From assembly GCA_032622095.1 (NCBI GenBank), contig CP136066.1, positions 100,339,319-100,403,318 of the forward strand: a DNA stretch of 64,000 nt. Direction: 5' to 3'. This DNA comes from Siphonodentalium dalli. Lineage: Eukaryota; Mollusca; Scaphopoda; Gadilida; Siphonodentaliidae. Shown piece by piece: positions 1 to 10,802 of this stretch. Numbering within the stretch: position 1 is the first letter of the stretch; each line of letters begins with the position of its first letter. The position numbers and the translations under genes were made by a program. The notes below the pieces were generated by a model. The model ran no database searches. It was given only the letters and a program-made list of their open reading frames with translations, and was not told where the DNA came from.

Positions 1-475
1 TAAGGTCAATCCTTGAATATTCTTGTGTTGTTTGGGATGGTTGTAGCCAGCAATAATCTGACAACATCGAAGATATACAATACGAGGCAGCTCGTATTGT
101 GACAGGCGCGACTAGGTCTGTCAGTAATGTATCTCTTCTTAGATAAACGAGTTGGGAAACCCTTACATCACGACGGAAAAAACATAAACTAAATTATTTT
201 ATAAAATGGTAAAAGGTCAATCACCTGTCTATCTCAGAAACCTAGTTCCTCCTACTCACGGGCAGATATCACAACGTGAAACTAGACAGTCTAGCAAGGT
301 TATGCATGGTCCCTAGTTTTGACTATGACTATTACAAAAAATCGTTTCTCCCGTCAACAACAATTTTGTGGAACAACCTAGACACAAACAAGGTAACCAT
401 GGACTCCCTGGCGACTTTCTCAAATGCTCTGGCAAAACGAAAGATGACCCCTAAATGGTTATACCACGCTTATTA
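1..475 (+). pseudogene. LINE reverse transcriptase C-terminal region, 5' piece (Jockey/CR1-like)
   Basis: Conceptual translation gives the hallmark order of a non-LTR retrotransposon after the RT palm: RSILEYSCVVWDG, then DNIEDIQYEAARIVTGA, then a WETLTSRRKKHKL-like block, SPVYLRNLVPP and FLPSTTILWNNL. In the family this region lies between the RT thumb and the C-terminal zinc knuckle of ORF2. The frame is broken by TAA at 54-56, by a further stop near 160 and by frameshifts near 206 and 276, so the copy is dead. The left end is cut by the window edge. It stops at a TTA where a DNA transposon has entered; the coding sequence resumes at 2611. The RT family is certain; the clade is inferred. 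Confidence 0.85.
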
Positions 476-879
476 GGGTGCATTTACACTGATATAGAAC
501 TGTATACAGATATGTATGAAGTCACGTGTCGCGCATTACTGTGATCACAATATGATTACTAATAGTGAACGCGCGCTGATCAGTACTCTGGTAATTGACA
601 ATTCACTACGAGTCGTTTCAGTTTAGGCCAGACATAAAAATGGATCAACTATCAGCAGACAACAGCGATTTGGTATGTGCCTCATGTATTTAAAGTGTAT
701 CCTTATACCACTTGATAATGGTTCGAAGAAAGAATGAAAATCGCATAGGAATACACAACAAACAACCGTGTGCACAAATAGAGAGCACCCATATAGATTT
801 AGATCGCGATTCCACCAATATTTAGGATTTCAGGTGATCATTTATATATCTATAGGTCTCTTGTTTGACACAATCTGGG

Positions 880-1345
880 TGGTGGCCATTTTGGATCTGT
901 GTGGAATGGGTATCCACCCTACAACACCCTTTATTTGACCAAATGTAGTAAAAATTCCAACTGATGACAATTCCAATGGCAAAGTTGACCCAATGTAGGA
1001 CAATATTTTTTTCTTAAATTAACTAGCAGTTTTTGACTGGCCACGGGGAGGGACCAGGACACAATCTTTCCAAGTGTTGGAAATTTCCAACCTGACACCC
1101 GCCCCCATAAGGTTGGAAAACTTCCAGCTGATGGCCATTCCAGCCCAGAAATTTATAAAAAAGTAGGAAATTATGCAAATATTGGTCCGAAAACAATACC
1201 CCACAATATAATGTTTGAAAATCAAACTACAAGATCATGTTCAACCTATTGTTGGTTTGGAAATTACAACTAATGTTGTGTCAGGTATGAAATTTCCAAC
1301 TGTTGAAAATTTTGACCAAAGTTGCCACGTCCCTGTCCGTGTTCA
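880..1345 (-). mobile_element. MITE-like repeat, GGGACG family, copy 1
   Basis: The right end, read in reverse, begins CAGGGACGTGGCAAC and continues with repeated TTGGAAATTT-type phrases. The same order is seen at 10047-10494 and 11388-11513. The left boundary is blurred. The block lies inside the Harbinger-like element, so it was either inserted there or captured. Confidence 0.5.
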
Positions 1346-1639
1346 ATATTCGAAATACACGGGTTGAAATGACAACGAACGCTAAAACACATTCGCCAAG
1401 CCCGAGCAACAATTAATCAAAACAGATTTGCCTGTCACAATGCTTCGGCGTTGACCGTGACGTATATCGGGCATGAATTTTGCTCACACGAACTAATACC
1501 GTTTTCTTTCTGTGTGCATTTCTATATCAACCCGTTTACACCACGGGGAACTTGTAGCAAAAACATACTGAAATATATACATCATATACCACAGGGGCTG
1601 TCACTAATTCGGTACGGAATGAGCGCAGTACGTCGTCAG

Positions 1640-2456
1640 CGCTGATTTTCTGACTCACTGCACCGATTACGGTCGGGTAAATGGTATTGTCGCGTATAAC
1701 GCTACATCCAAAAGTGATACAAACTCTCCCCACCTTGTACAATGCTGCAGAATGCTGATATAAACCTGTTTTATACTTGCAAGTGGTAGAAAATACTAGA
1801 AATCTTTCTAACCAAACCATAAACATGGCATCAATCGCCATTAATCGGTGAAAAAATTGACCCTCTTTCTGATTCGTCGATATTTATAGAAATTTATCAA
1901 CACTTGGAAATTCCCAATGTTTGTTGTCCTTCACTTCAACCGCGTGTTGACGTTCTGAAGTCAACTGATTGTAGTCTGGAGGCAAGCTCTTCGGTTGAAA
2001 AGCGGCCGTCGAGCAATCCAAAAAATTTAAGAACGGTCATTGCATTATTGGCCAGTAATGTGCTGCATAAAGCTGTTGATCCAAGAAAGCTAACATTTTT
2101 CTTTGTAATCTTTACTATTTGAGAAACTATGTGTGATTTCCCTCGTTGGCCGCGTCCATCTTCTCAACTGACGATCCACGTGGCTTTGTTTACAAAAACA
2201 CGGTAAAAAATAAAAACATTATGTATTTTAAATATCGACCAATGAGAACGACTGTCTTATTTGCTGCAAACTCGTTCCGGTGGAGAGCATGTTCACGGTC
2301 TGGTTTGAAGCAATTTTCTCACTTCAATGTATACAACAGTTGTTTTTAGACATTCCACTGCATTTGACAGTTTAAGGAGGTTTTTATTCGCTTTTGAAAG
2401 AAGAAAAACAAGCGACAATGCCGTTTACGCGGCCATAATCGGTTCGGTGAGTCAGA
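1640..2456. repeat. Internal inverted repeat inside the Harbinger-like element
   Basis: About 50 bp at 1643-1695 (TTCTGACTCACTGCACCG...) recurs in reverse complement at 2405-2456 (...CGGTTCGGTGAGTCAGAA). Read as protein, both arms give a DN-x-x-Y-x-x-x-IG-x-VSQK pattern, on opposite strands. They could be the ends of a nested element or the remains of an inverted gene duplication. Confidence 0.6.
1829..2122 (+). other. Unrecognised coding-like segment in the Harbinger-like element
   Basis: An open frame of nearly 100 codons runs from just after a TAA at 1823-1825 to a TGA at 2120-2122. The composition looks protein-like: it is rich in Ser, Pro, Leu and Val, has few low-complexity runs, and carries a central SSSVEKRPSSNPKNL stretch followed by a hydrophobic ALLASNVLHKAV helix-like part. 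The only early ATG I see is inside the frame, so the segment could be an exon of captured host sequence or the remnant of an accessory ORF. I do not recognise a domain and assign no function. Confidence 0.25.
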
Positions 2457-2610
2457 AATGCAAAACATTTCTGGAATGGGAAACCGAACATTGTCTGACC
2501 TTGTCATATATATATATATTATGTAAACACTGTTTTCTACAAAGTGCCTGTGGTTTACACTAGTCTGCGTGTATATCTGTGTACAGTTCTATGGCAATGT
2601 AAATGCACCC

Positions 2611-2926
2611 TAACACGCGTGACGCGCAAATTATGCATGCCCGCCTCAGATTAAACTGTAGCAATCTGAATTACCACAAATATTCTAACTTCGTCGCCGA
2701 CCAACCCATGTGTACCTGTGGTGAAGTAGAGGGCACAGAACATTATCTAATTGAATGCCAATTATACAATGCACAGCGATTGTTATTTATGCACGAATTG
2801 TCTGATATATGTAACATCACCACCAATATACTTCTACGTGGTTCTAATGAACTATCGCAGGAAGATAACATAACGATTTTCCGAGAAGTTCAGAAATACA
2901 TTATTCGAACAAAAAGATTTAAATAA
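2611..2926 (+). pseudogene. LINE ORF2 C-terminus with zinc knuckle (continuation of 1-475)
   Basis: The translation has the LINE C-terminal pattern: TRDAQIMHARLRLNCSNLN, then a CXCG...E..HYLIEC zinc-knuckle-like motif (CTCGEVEGTEHYLIEC), then QRLLFMHEL, ending in TAA at 2924-2926. It is in frame with 276-475 once the intervening DNA transposon is removed, so both pieces belong to one insertion. In related elements this motif binds nucleic acid. A start codon at 2603 would lie within the transposon terminus and is not meaningful. The following 2927-3530 is probably 3' untranslated sequence, but I could not find its end. Confidence 0.85.
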
Positions 2927-3530
2927 AATCTCGACCACAAACATAGGACTTCCACTTGAACCACACACATGCATATCATCTATCATCTAACAGTAAACAA
3001 ATCGACTCATTTCGTCAAAAATCGCGTGAGAAATAGAAATATTAATATTGATGTTATTAGATATTCATAAAAATCCAAATGATAATGGTGTCGGCTCGGA
3101 TGCAAAAATGCTAGGCCAGAACAGACCAGAACACAAATTAGTGTATAAATTAAAAGCAATAGCTTATCATTTGCACTCACCACCTCCCCTCCATATACTG
3201 CATATATCAGACTCAACCAAACGTTTGATATGTCACCTCACACTCTTGTCTATACCGATCTATACTTCGTCCGCTATACTAAATATATTTTCAATCAATT
3301 TCTTTCTATTATTCCATAAGAAAAAAAATCTCATTTTGATATATCTATGGATCCAGCCCACACTATGGGTAACAACGATCTTCTAAAATTATTATGAACA
3401 CAATTATCTAATATTATGTCATCATCTCACAGCGTGGGCTTATTCACACGTAATCGGAAACGACCCCCATATATAAGCTTTATGCTTGATGTCGGATCCC
3501 CTCCATAAACCAATATTCATGATCACATTT
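2927..3530. other. Probable LINE 3' region and unassigned DNA
   Basis: AT-rich sequence with short ORFs of no recognisable similarity. It begins with AATAAA directly after the LINE stop. I see no poly(A) tail or target-site duplication. Confidence 0.4.
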
Positions 3531-3651
3531 TGTTTTCCCCCCACAAATGCATATTTTGAGTATTTTCACGGACTGTCTCAAAATTCCAAATTTCATCTTT
3601 TGATGCAGGTACCCACCTCGAAAATACTGCCCGGTTAGTCCTGTACACCCC
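3531..3651 (+). repeat. Left arm of a 115 bp inverted repeat
   Basis: The sequence from TGTTTTCCCC to CCGGTTAGTCC recurs in reverse complement at 7371-7478 with only a few differences. It includes GCATATTTTGAGTATTTTCA and GAAAATACTG. The arms may be termini of a roughly 3.9 kb element or two independent copies of a short dispersed repeat. Confidence 0.8.
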
Positions 3652-4288
3652 GGAATCTAGTTGCAATCCACCAGACCCGGCGAACAGTTTTTGTTGTTCA
3701 ATCAAGAATCGAAATGGATTAGTTGATTGGCTGCCTTTCGTTAACAGTGGCACGTTTTGGGGCAACTGCTTTTCTGTTGCAACTATAGTATACTGATCAA
3801 GTTTAGTTACCGAGTACAGTTTGCAATTTGTTCTCATATATTCGTTCAGATCGTGTAAGGTCATTAACCAAAGAATTATTTATGGAAATATTGTTAGAAC
3901 AAGAATATAACAATGTCCTCCATGACCAAGGCCGTAGCAACAGGATTGTTTTGATGGTGGGAGGTGTAGATGTATTTTCCAATAGTTTGATATTTCAGCC
4001 AGTATATAGCGTGAAATTTGATACTTAAAAAACAATTAAAATTTGATTAATTTCAGAAAAAACAAATCGGGACCCATGGCTGTTCTTTTTCATTATGGCC
4101 ACTTTCGGGACTCACCACCCGAGTTTTGATTACGATTGTATAAAGTTTTAACTACATTTTTCGGGTATATATACACCCCTTTATTTTTATGTTTTAAACT
4201 ACAGGCACCCACCCATATTTCGGAGAATTTTCGCTAATATTACATATTATAGAATAGCAATCAAATATGCAGATGTCTATTTCCATTT
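3652..4288. other. No recognisable gene
   Basis: AT-rich DNA with only short ORFs. I see no coding motifs or strong repeats. Confidence 0.4.
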
Positions 4289-5174
4289 CTATGAGAGGCC
4301 AAATTCACATTTCTTAATTAATTGCAGTTAAGCAATAGCACTTAAGCATAATTATTTGCGATTAAGCGCAATTCATGGTTATACTGTGTGTAACTATGTA
4401 CCCCTGGTGAATAAATAGGTGAATCTATAACTAAACCTGAACTCATATTGACATATCACCTCCTTGTTTTCATTGCTTTGGATAGTTGTGATTGTGAACT
4501 AGCCTAAATTCTTTATCAAAATGGGTGACTCGCGACAGTATTACCTTCTGTTTTAGTCGAGTCGAGGATCCAACCCATCAAAGCTCAAGTGTGATCAGAT
4601 ATCGATTATTGAAGTTTGTTATTTCAATTGATTGCTGCCCAGAAACACGCCGTGAAAAGGGTGGGTTCGGTCAAAATTGCGGATGAAGATGGATAACTCT
4701 AAAACAAGTGGTAATACTGTAAAATATCGTGATACTTTAGTAATTATACGGCCATATTTTGTTGAACAAAATGTTTATAAATCACACGTTTTTTTGGGAA
4801 ATTTGATACCATAGTTGACAGTGGTCAGCATTATTTTTTGCAGTTAATCGATTCTGATAACTAAAGCTTATTTTGAAGAAATATTGTTGTTGTTGTTGTT
4901 GTTGTATCTTTATAATATGGGTCTTTCTGATCGGATTGAGGACCTTTAGTTTAAATTAGCCAAATGCAGATACACCCGGTCATGCTAATAGTTAGGTTAT
5001 ATGGGTATAGTTACACTTACTCTCAAGCAACTCATAGCGCTTAATCCGAATTAATTGCACTTAAGCGCAATTCATTTCAATTATGCGCAAATGCCATATG
5101 TGTGCTTTAGCGCGATGTGTGGTATATGCGCTTAAGCGCAATTCATTATTAAATGTGAATTTGACCTCCCATAG
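4289..5174. mobile_element. Inverted-repeat element with CTATGRGAGG ends
   Basis: The left end CTATGAGAGGCCAAATTCAC and the reverse complement of the right end CTATGGGAGGTCAAATTCAC form a 24 bp inverted repeat with two mismatches. Just inside each end are repeats built from CTTAAGCGCAATTCA and variants (4315-4375 and 5040-5150). A (TTG)n microsatellite lies at 4886-4904. There is no transposase ORF, so this is a MITE-like non-autonomous element of about 0.9 kb. Confidence 0.65.
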
Positions 5175-5977
5175 GGTGGATACACACATGCATGTAATCT
5201 CTGTAATTATCGTGTATTTGGCGTTTTACATGGATCATACAGACCATGTAATATGTGTCCGTTGACAAGTCAATCATTGCGGCTATGTTTGACCACAGTG
5301 AGCCAAGCTCTGAGCGTGCAGAGAACCGTTGACTGAACGAAGTCGTCAGGCCGCTTAGAATAATTGTTCGCGCGATAACCCAAATGTTGGACTTTCTGTT
5401 TAAATCATTGTCAGTCTTCTCTTGATTTGTATACCGATGATGGCCCCAGGAGTTCCCCAACCCAGGGGCTATGATCCCCAACATGGGGGCAATATTATCA
5501 GGATTTCCTGACTTGGGGATATATATGATCCCGAAAGCTACCAGACGGGGTGGCTAACTCTGAGCTATTTAAGTAAAACATATATTGTACCTTCTTGCCC
5601 AGATTATTCCGACCGATACATTCAACTAAGTCACTTAGCGATTTGAAGCTTTCGAAACCCCACGACAAGCAAGCATCATGGTCGAAATGTTCTATATCAA
5701 GCCTGTATACACCAGATGTGTCGCTTCTGGTGATGTGCATTAATAAAATGTCAGATATCACACAGACTTTCCACATCCGTAAGAGAAGACATGTTTTGGA
5801 CTGGCCTTAAATGTCCTGATAGCAGAGAGTTTGACTTCGCTTATGACTACTCACTTGTATGGCCTGTTAACAATGAACCGCTCGCGCGCAGGTGATTAAT
5901 GTTGTCAATTATTGGTGTGGCCATGTAAAATACATGTATTTTACATACAGAGATTACATGCATGTGTGTATCCACCC
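5174..5977. mobile_element. MITE-like element with GGGTGGATACACAC termini
   Basis: GGGTGGATACACACATGCAT is an essentially perfect terminal inverted repeat of about 32 bp (5174-5205 and 5946-5977), with weaker similarity further in (TTTACATGG on both sides). ATA lies immediately outside both ends, which fits a TA-type target duplication. It abuts the right end of the preceding element, so the two were inserted next to, or into, one another. No transposase frame is present. The superfamily is not certain; Tc1/mariner-like is one possibility. Confidence 0.7.
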
Positions 5978-7370
5978 ATACAGTTAATTTGTTGTCTATA
6001 TATATGAACGAGTAGGGTCTGTCTGCATGTCTTCTGTCCGCTTAAATTTGAATATATAAGCGACAATTTGCGTTAAAAACTTCCCAACCAAATTAGCCAG
6101 TGTGTGAATCAATGTGGAAACAATTAATTATGGCGCGATTTGAATACAACAGGACAAAAATCACGTGCCTATATATTTACAAAAGTAACTTGCATCTGGT
6201 TCCACATTCAGTTGTACGCTATAGATTGGAATTTTACCCGCTATATACATGTAGGAAACACAACACTTCTACATTAATGGACAGCCAAGGTGGGATTAAG
6301 AATACAACAACTCGAAAGAACACTGGAGTTTTCCTGGTTATGTTTCTATTCTCTATATCAACCGAGAGTACCAATATTTCGTATAGTATTGTATAGTATA
6401 GTATTGTATAGTATTTTATTATAAATAATTTTTATATTTTTTATTTTCAATAATTTTATTTTCAAACATTCATTCGGGTGTTGTAAAATCCCATCGTCGA
6501 TTGCCTCAGCGAAGCCGCAAGCCTTTGCCGCACAGTGGTTACATATATGAAGGCATGCATGCGATCCTATCGTCAGTAGCACCTGGAATTATAAAATAAT
6601 ATCGCTTAGTGGACTTGAACTTAAGCTAATATTAGTAACAGATATAGCTGTACACCCCTCCGACTGTATGTTTTAGTCCCCTCCACATTATTGTTTTAAC
6701 CTTGCTGAATATTGAAAACAATAATTTTCTAAGTCGAAAAATGTCATAACTCCAAACAAAAAGGTCTGACATATTTCATAATCATATATGTTCGCATGTT
6801 CCCATGGTACTAAATATATATATGCCAAGCCAAAAAAAACAAATGACCGCAAAACTTAGCAATAAAAACTCGGAAAATTGCATCCACGAAAGGACGAACA
6901 AGCTGCCTCCTGTATAACCCCACAAGTTGTGGGTCACAACTTGTTGCGAGTGTATAATCAAATATAAAGGGTAAAAATCGGCACACCGCTGCATTTTTCT
7001 GAAAAAAGTTGGATGTAAATCATTTTTTTTTATGTCGGCCTTCCGAGAGTGATGACAAGTCAGAGTTAGCAATATGACATACATCAAAAGTTATATGTTT
7101 ACCAAACATGTACTTCGTAGTTGGATTTCAGTTACAGGTTACAGTTCAGTTATATATATAAGTCACCGCCTGGATGTTATGTTGTACCAGGAGACATATA
7201 CAACATTATGAACACCCAGAACCATTGTGGCCACGCAAAAGTAATATGAAACGCCCATCATCTGCGGCAAAATTGCTTTTTCGACCAGAAATTGAGGATG
7301 GCAGACCTCAGCAAAATCACGACTAAGCGGACAGATTTTTTACAACTAATGATTAAATTTTTCGGGACTA
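5978..7370. other. AT-rich unassigned DNA with a TAGTATTG microsatellite
   Basis: No gene recognised. A TAGTATTGTATAGTATAG-type simple repeat and an AT run occupy about 6376-6470. Short ORFs on both strands have no family motifs. Confidence 0.4.
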
Positions 7371-7478
7371 ACCGGACAGTATTTTCGAGGTGGGTACCTA
7401 CATCAAAAGATGAAATTTGGAATTTTGAGACAGTCCGTGAAAATACTCAAAATATGCATTTTTTGGGGGAAAACAGGC
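7371..7478 (-). repeat. Right arm of the 115 bp inverted repeat
   Basis: Reverse-complement partner of 3531-3651. The match runs from GGACTAACCGG to GGGGGAAAACA. Confidence 0.8.
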
Positions 7479-8089
7479 CTTTCGGTCGGTGTATTATATA
7501 GGTTGTTGCGACAGTTGTCTGCGATGAATGTGAAAAGTATGATTTTCTGGGATATTTTGGGGAAGAAATCGTCTCGCGGCGATGATTAAATGACATATTT
7601 TCCGCGATCGAACAATGGCAACTGACTTAAATTGATCGTCGGTGTCCGAGCATTAGCGAAGAAATATTTACTCACCTTCAGTTGGTCAGATATGGTATCC
7701 AAGCGTTTATTTTCCCCAAAAAAACGTCAAAAAATGTCAACAAATATTTGTCGACAGATATTTATCCACCTCGAAATCTACGACTTCCGGTTTTGGTTCG
7801 TGTCCGTTGATCCACTGTGTATATTGCTCTCATTGTTCTCATTCAATCGAAATTTACACATGAAAAATTAACGTATAAATTCCCTGCCTCTAAGAAGCAC
7901 AACTGAGTCAAATTGAGATATGGTCACTCATGGAGACGGCACATATAAGCCGTACAGGCTTACAGCTGAATCCACTTCCTCATCATACACAAGGAACACA
8001 ATATTATATGCTATTGTATTATTCATGATGTGGTTTGAATGGAATAAAATATTATTAAACTAAGATGGTGCTTAATAAAAAAAATAAAA
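7479..8089. other. No recognisable gene
   Basis: Mixed-composition DNA with no repeat or coding signature that I can support. Confidence 0.4.
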
Positions 8090-8545
8090 ACATTTAAACA
8101 CACGGTTGCTGGGTGTCGACTTTATCTTCTGGTGCACCGTGTGCACAGGGGTCAATTGCTTCCAAAATGTGCTCAATCCAAGCATCTCAAACCAAAAAAG
8201 ACTTTCTGTTCTGTCCCGTTTAGATCCCCTCACATATAAATACAACTGTATGGTTTGTTGACTCTCGTCTGAACATGGCGGGGCACAATGTGGGTTAATT
8301 ATTAGATAAATTGTTACCATTATGTTCCAAACTATGCCCAATCCAAGCATCCCTAATCACAGTGAGTTTCCGTTATGTGCTAATTGGAACCTCAAACATT
8401 TAATCAAGTGGTTCGTTGGCTGTCATCTGAATCTGGTGGCGCGAGCACCATGTGGGTTAACAATTAGGTAAACAGTTCTCATTAGTTTCCAAACTATGCT
8501 CAATCCAAGCATCTCAAATCACAAGGACTTTGCGATCGATTGTAA
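8090..8545 (+). repeat. Degenerate 164 bp tandem repeat, about 2.7 units
   Basis: The phrase CAATCCAAGCAT recurs at 8174, 8339 and 8501 (spacings 165 and 162). The surrounding phrases also recur in order: TTCCAAACTATGC, AATCACA and ATGTGGGTTAA. Confidence 0.75.
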
Positions 8546-8617
8546 CTGATACCACAATTGATTTTCGCTACCGGCCATCTTCGGTGTTCTCGTGAACGTT
8601 GGAATTGAATCAATTCG

Positions 8618-8896
8618 GTGCATTACAAACAAATGGCGATGCCCCCGTGCTGCGCCCGGGTCGTAAGACAGCGCTGGTCAACCGGCCGCTATAAACAACG
8701 GCGGAGAGACTCATTTTCAAATGATAGTGTGCATTTCAATGCTCCAAATCAAATGTTCAGGAATAATGTTTCAGTTGGTAACAAACCCCCTCCACTACCA
8801 CCACCACCGCCTGTCCAAGGCCCATTCACAACAAGCTCTTTCTCACTGCCAAGTTCTCATGTACCTCCTCTATCACCTTCCCCATATGAAATCTGA
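8618..8896 (+). other. Proline-rich ORF upstream of LINE endonuclease
   Basis: A 92-codon frame has a basic N-terminal part (RQRWSTGRYKQRRRD) and a proline-rich end (PPPLPPPPP). Proline-rich sequence continues in another frame to about 8940. It lies directly upstream of, and on the same strand as, a LINE endonuclease domain, so it may be the end of the same element's ORF1 or the N-terminus of its ORF2. Nothing in it is diagnostic, and it may not be translated. Confidence 0.3.
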
Positions 8897-9090
8897 CCCA
8901 GCCCCCCAACTGCCCCCCACAGCCCAATCCCACCACCCAGCTAGGGAACTTACAGTATGTACCACATCCGCAACCATCCGCACCAGGTGACAGCCACTCG
9001 CTAGCCATGTATGGCTCTCATAACGAACATGGAAATATCGTCACTAGTGGAGGACGGCTTGGGGCTGGCACCACATAGGATGGCTCGGGA

Positions 9091-9640
9091 GTGTTCCAGC
9101 ATCTCATTCTATCATTAAATGTAAGTGGGCTGTTATCCAGATTAGATGATCGCGAATTTGTTGAGCATATCAATCGATTTTACCTCCTTATCTTCATAGA
9201 AACTAAATTAGATGACATTGACACATTTAATATTGACAATTTCCACATACTTGGCACCAAAAATATAAATCCGGCGGCTTGTGCATAGCCATCAGGGAAT
9301 CTTTGAAACAGTACATCCATGTCATCGACTATGACTGTACTGATGTCTATGGTGTTGGTACAAAGGCGTGGCGGACCACGCTACTGCCTTGGTAACATTT
9401 GCATCCCCTGTAACAATTCCAAATATTTCAATGAAAATACTTTCGATAAAACTCACATATCATAAATAGAACACAAATATATCATATGATCATGTACTCC
9501 TCTGCGGATATTTCAATTCCAGAACAGGAAAACTTGATGAATGCACACATGTTAGTAAATTGATAGAAGCGTTCACTTTAACGTCAATATCTAAAATTAT
9601 AAATAACCCTAATATAATACAGAGTGTTAACCCATGAAGG
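9091..9640 (+). pseudogene. LINE endonuclease (APE-type) domain fragment
   Basis: Blocks of a non-LTR APE-like endonuclease appear in order across three frames: LNVSGLLSRL...FIETKLDDID (the metal-binding ETK motif), GLCIAIRESL, LGNICIPCNNSKYFNENTFD and GYFNSRTGKLDE. In active enzymes the last motif is G-D-F-N; here the Asp codon reads Tyr, and the frame is shifted at about 9280 and 9370, so the copy is inactive. This domain nicks target DNA to prime reverse transcription. No RT domain follows; the fragment ends near 9640. A Tx1/L1-like origin is inferred and would match the kind of LINE at 15541-17520. Confidence 0.8.
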
Positions 9641-10046
9641 AGGGTGACAACCCACTTTGTTTTTAGTAAGCCGGTTTCTGGGTATTTTTGGAACTGTACG
9701 CCGGATTCTGACTGTATAGTACGTCGGATTCCGACTGCATAACTGAATCCCGATTCTAGCAACATTTTACAATTTGGTAATTACAGTATTTGTTTAGATA
9801 TTTATTTCAAAATTTACGTTTCCTGAGTCTGTAAATACACAGAGACGCCGACTAACAACACTGTTATGCACGTCGACATTTTGAAACCCAAAACTCTAGA
9901 TGTTTTCGATCATCCTGTATTTCATGTCACATGAATTCACAATATATGCCTTGCGAATTATACTGCTGAGGAAAATGCCCCTTCCATATTCCGTATAATC
10001 CTGGATAGGAACTGGATTCTGGTTTCCATGTCCTTTCTAATGTGAG
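9641..10046. other. Unassigned DNA with TACGCCGGATTC-like phrases
   Basis: Short repeated phrases such as TACGCCGGATTCTGAC (9690-9735) resemble the ends of the foldback element at 35722-39076. No gene seen. Confidence 0.4.
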
Positions 10047-10494
10047 TCAGGGACGCGGCGACATGGGGTTGGGGTGTCTATCCACCACCCCCCCCCAACT
10101 TTGGTCAAATTTTTCAATATTTGGAATTCCATCCGACAACATTAGTTGGACATTTTGCACCACATATAGGTTGAAATTGTTCTCGTTGTTATATTTTCCA
10201 ACAAGTAATTAGTGGAAAATTTGTTGTTTTTAGACCAACAGTATCATATTTATCTTTTGGTCGAAATTTTGGTCTGAAATGGCCATCTGTTGGAAATATT
10301 TCCAAACTTGGGGGGGGGGGGGGTGGGTCAGGTTGGAAATTTCCATCTGTTGGAAAGTTTGAGGTATCCCAAAGGGGCGGGTTCAACTTGTATTTTGTGG
10401 ACATAGGAGTTTGTTCAAGAGGGGGTGCAGTTGCAAATTTCAAGATGGACACACCCAATTAGCCTAAACGGAAACTGTCTAGCGACGTCCCTGA
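10047..10494 (+). mobile_element. MITE-like repeat, GGGACG family, copy 2
   Basis: Starts CAGGGACGCGGCGAC and ends GCGACGTCCCTG, giving short inverted ends. Inside are C- and G-homopolymer runs (10087-10096 and 10311-10322) and repeated TTGGAAATTTCC-type phrases that are self-complementary. It is related to 880-1345 and 11388-11513. Confidence 0.6.
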
Positions 10495-10802
10495 ACCGAG
10501 TTACGGATTCCGGGGGTGACACCTTCCTGATTCTGGATGCCAATTAACCGAAGGTGTAAACACTGAAAACATGTTAGACAATTATATACATATCACTTTT
10601 TTAAATAGTAATATGCCAAACCGTACCATCATATTAAGAGAACCTGATAGCTGCATATCGCTCTATTTTCAGGCACAGTGATGACCGGATGCGAGGATGC
10701 ACATGATCTTTATTGCTGCACGAGCGCAGCTCTCGTCATGGAAGTGCTAATATAGGGGCAAACTGGCACTCGGTTAACAGAACCGGGCCCGGGAAAGACT
10801 AA
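10495..10802. other. No recognisable gene
   Basis: Unique-looking sequence ending in the TAA target site of the next element. Confidence 0.4.

Larger units (their letters stand above)
476..2610. mobile_element. PIF/Harbinger-like non-autonomous DNA transposon inserted in a LINE
   Basis: The left end GGGTGCATTTACACTG and the reverse complement of the right end GGGTGCATTTACATTG continue as an imperfect terminal inverted repeat of about 40 bp that also shares ATAGAACTGTA. The element is flanked by TTA (473-475) and TAA (2611-2613), which fits the 3 bp TWA duplication of PIF/Harbinger elements with one change. Removing the element plus one TAA restores the reading frame of the interrupted LINE across the junction, an independent confirmation of both ends. 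No transposase with a DDE catalytic core was recognised, so it is probably mobilised in trans. It carries a nested MITE-like block (880-1345), an internal inverted repeat and a short coding-like segment. Confidence 0.8.

Noticed and set aside
3007-3386. Overlapping hydrophobic ORFs on both strands as membrane proteins
   Set aside because: T-rich AT sequence produces hydrophobic residues by chance; no start context, motif or conservation is visible.
8826-9008. Minus-strand ORF rich in glycine opposite the proline-rich frame
   Set aside because: It is the shadow of the CCN-rich plus strand and has no motif.
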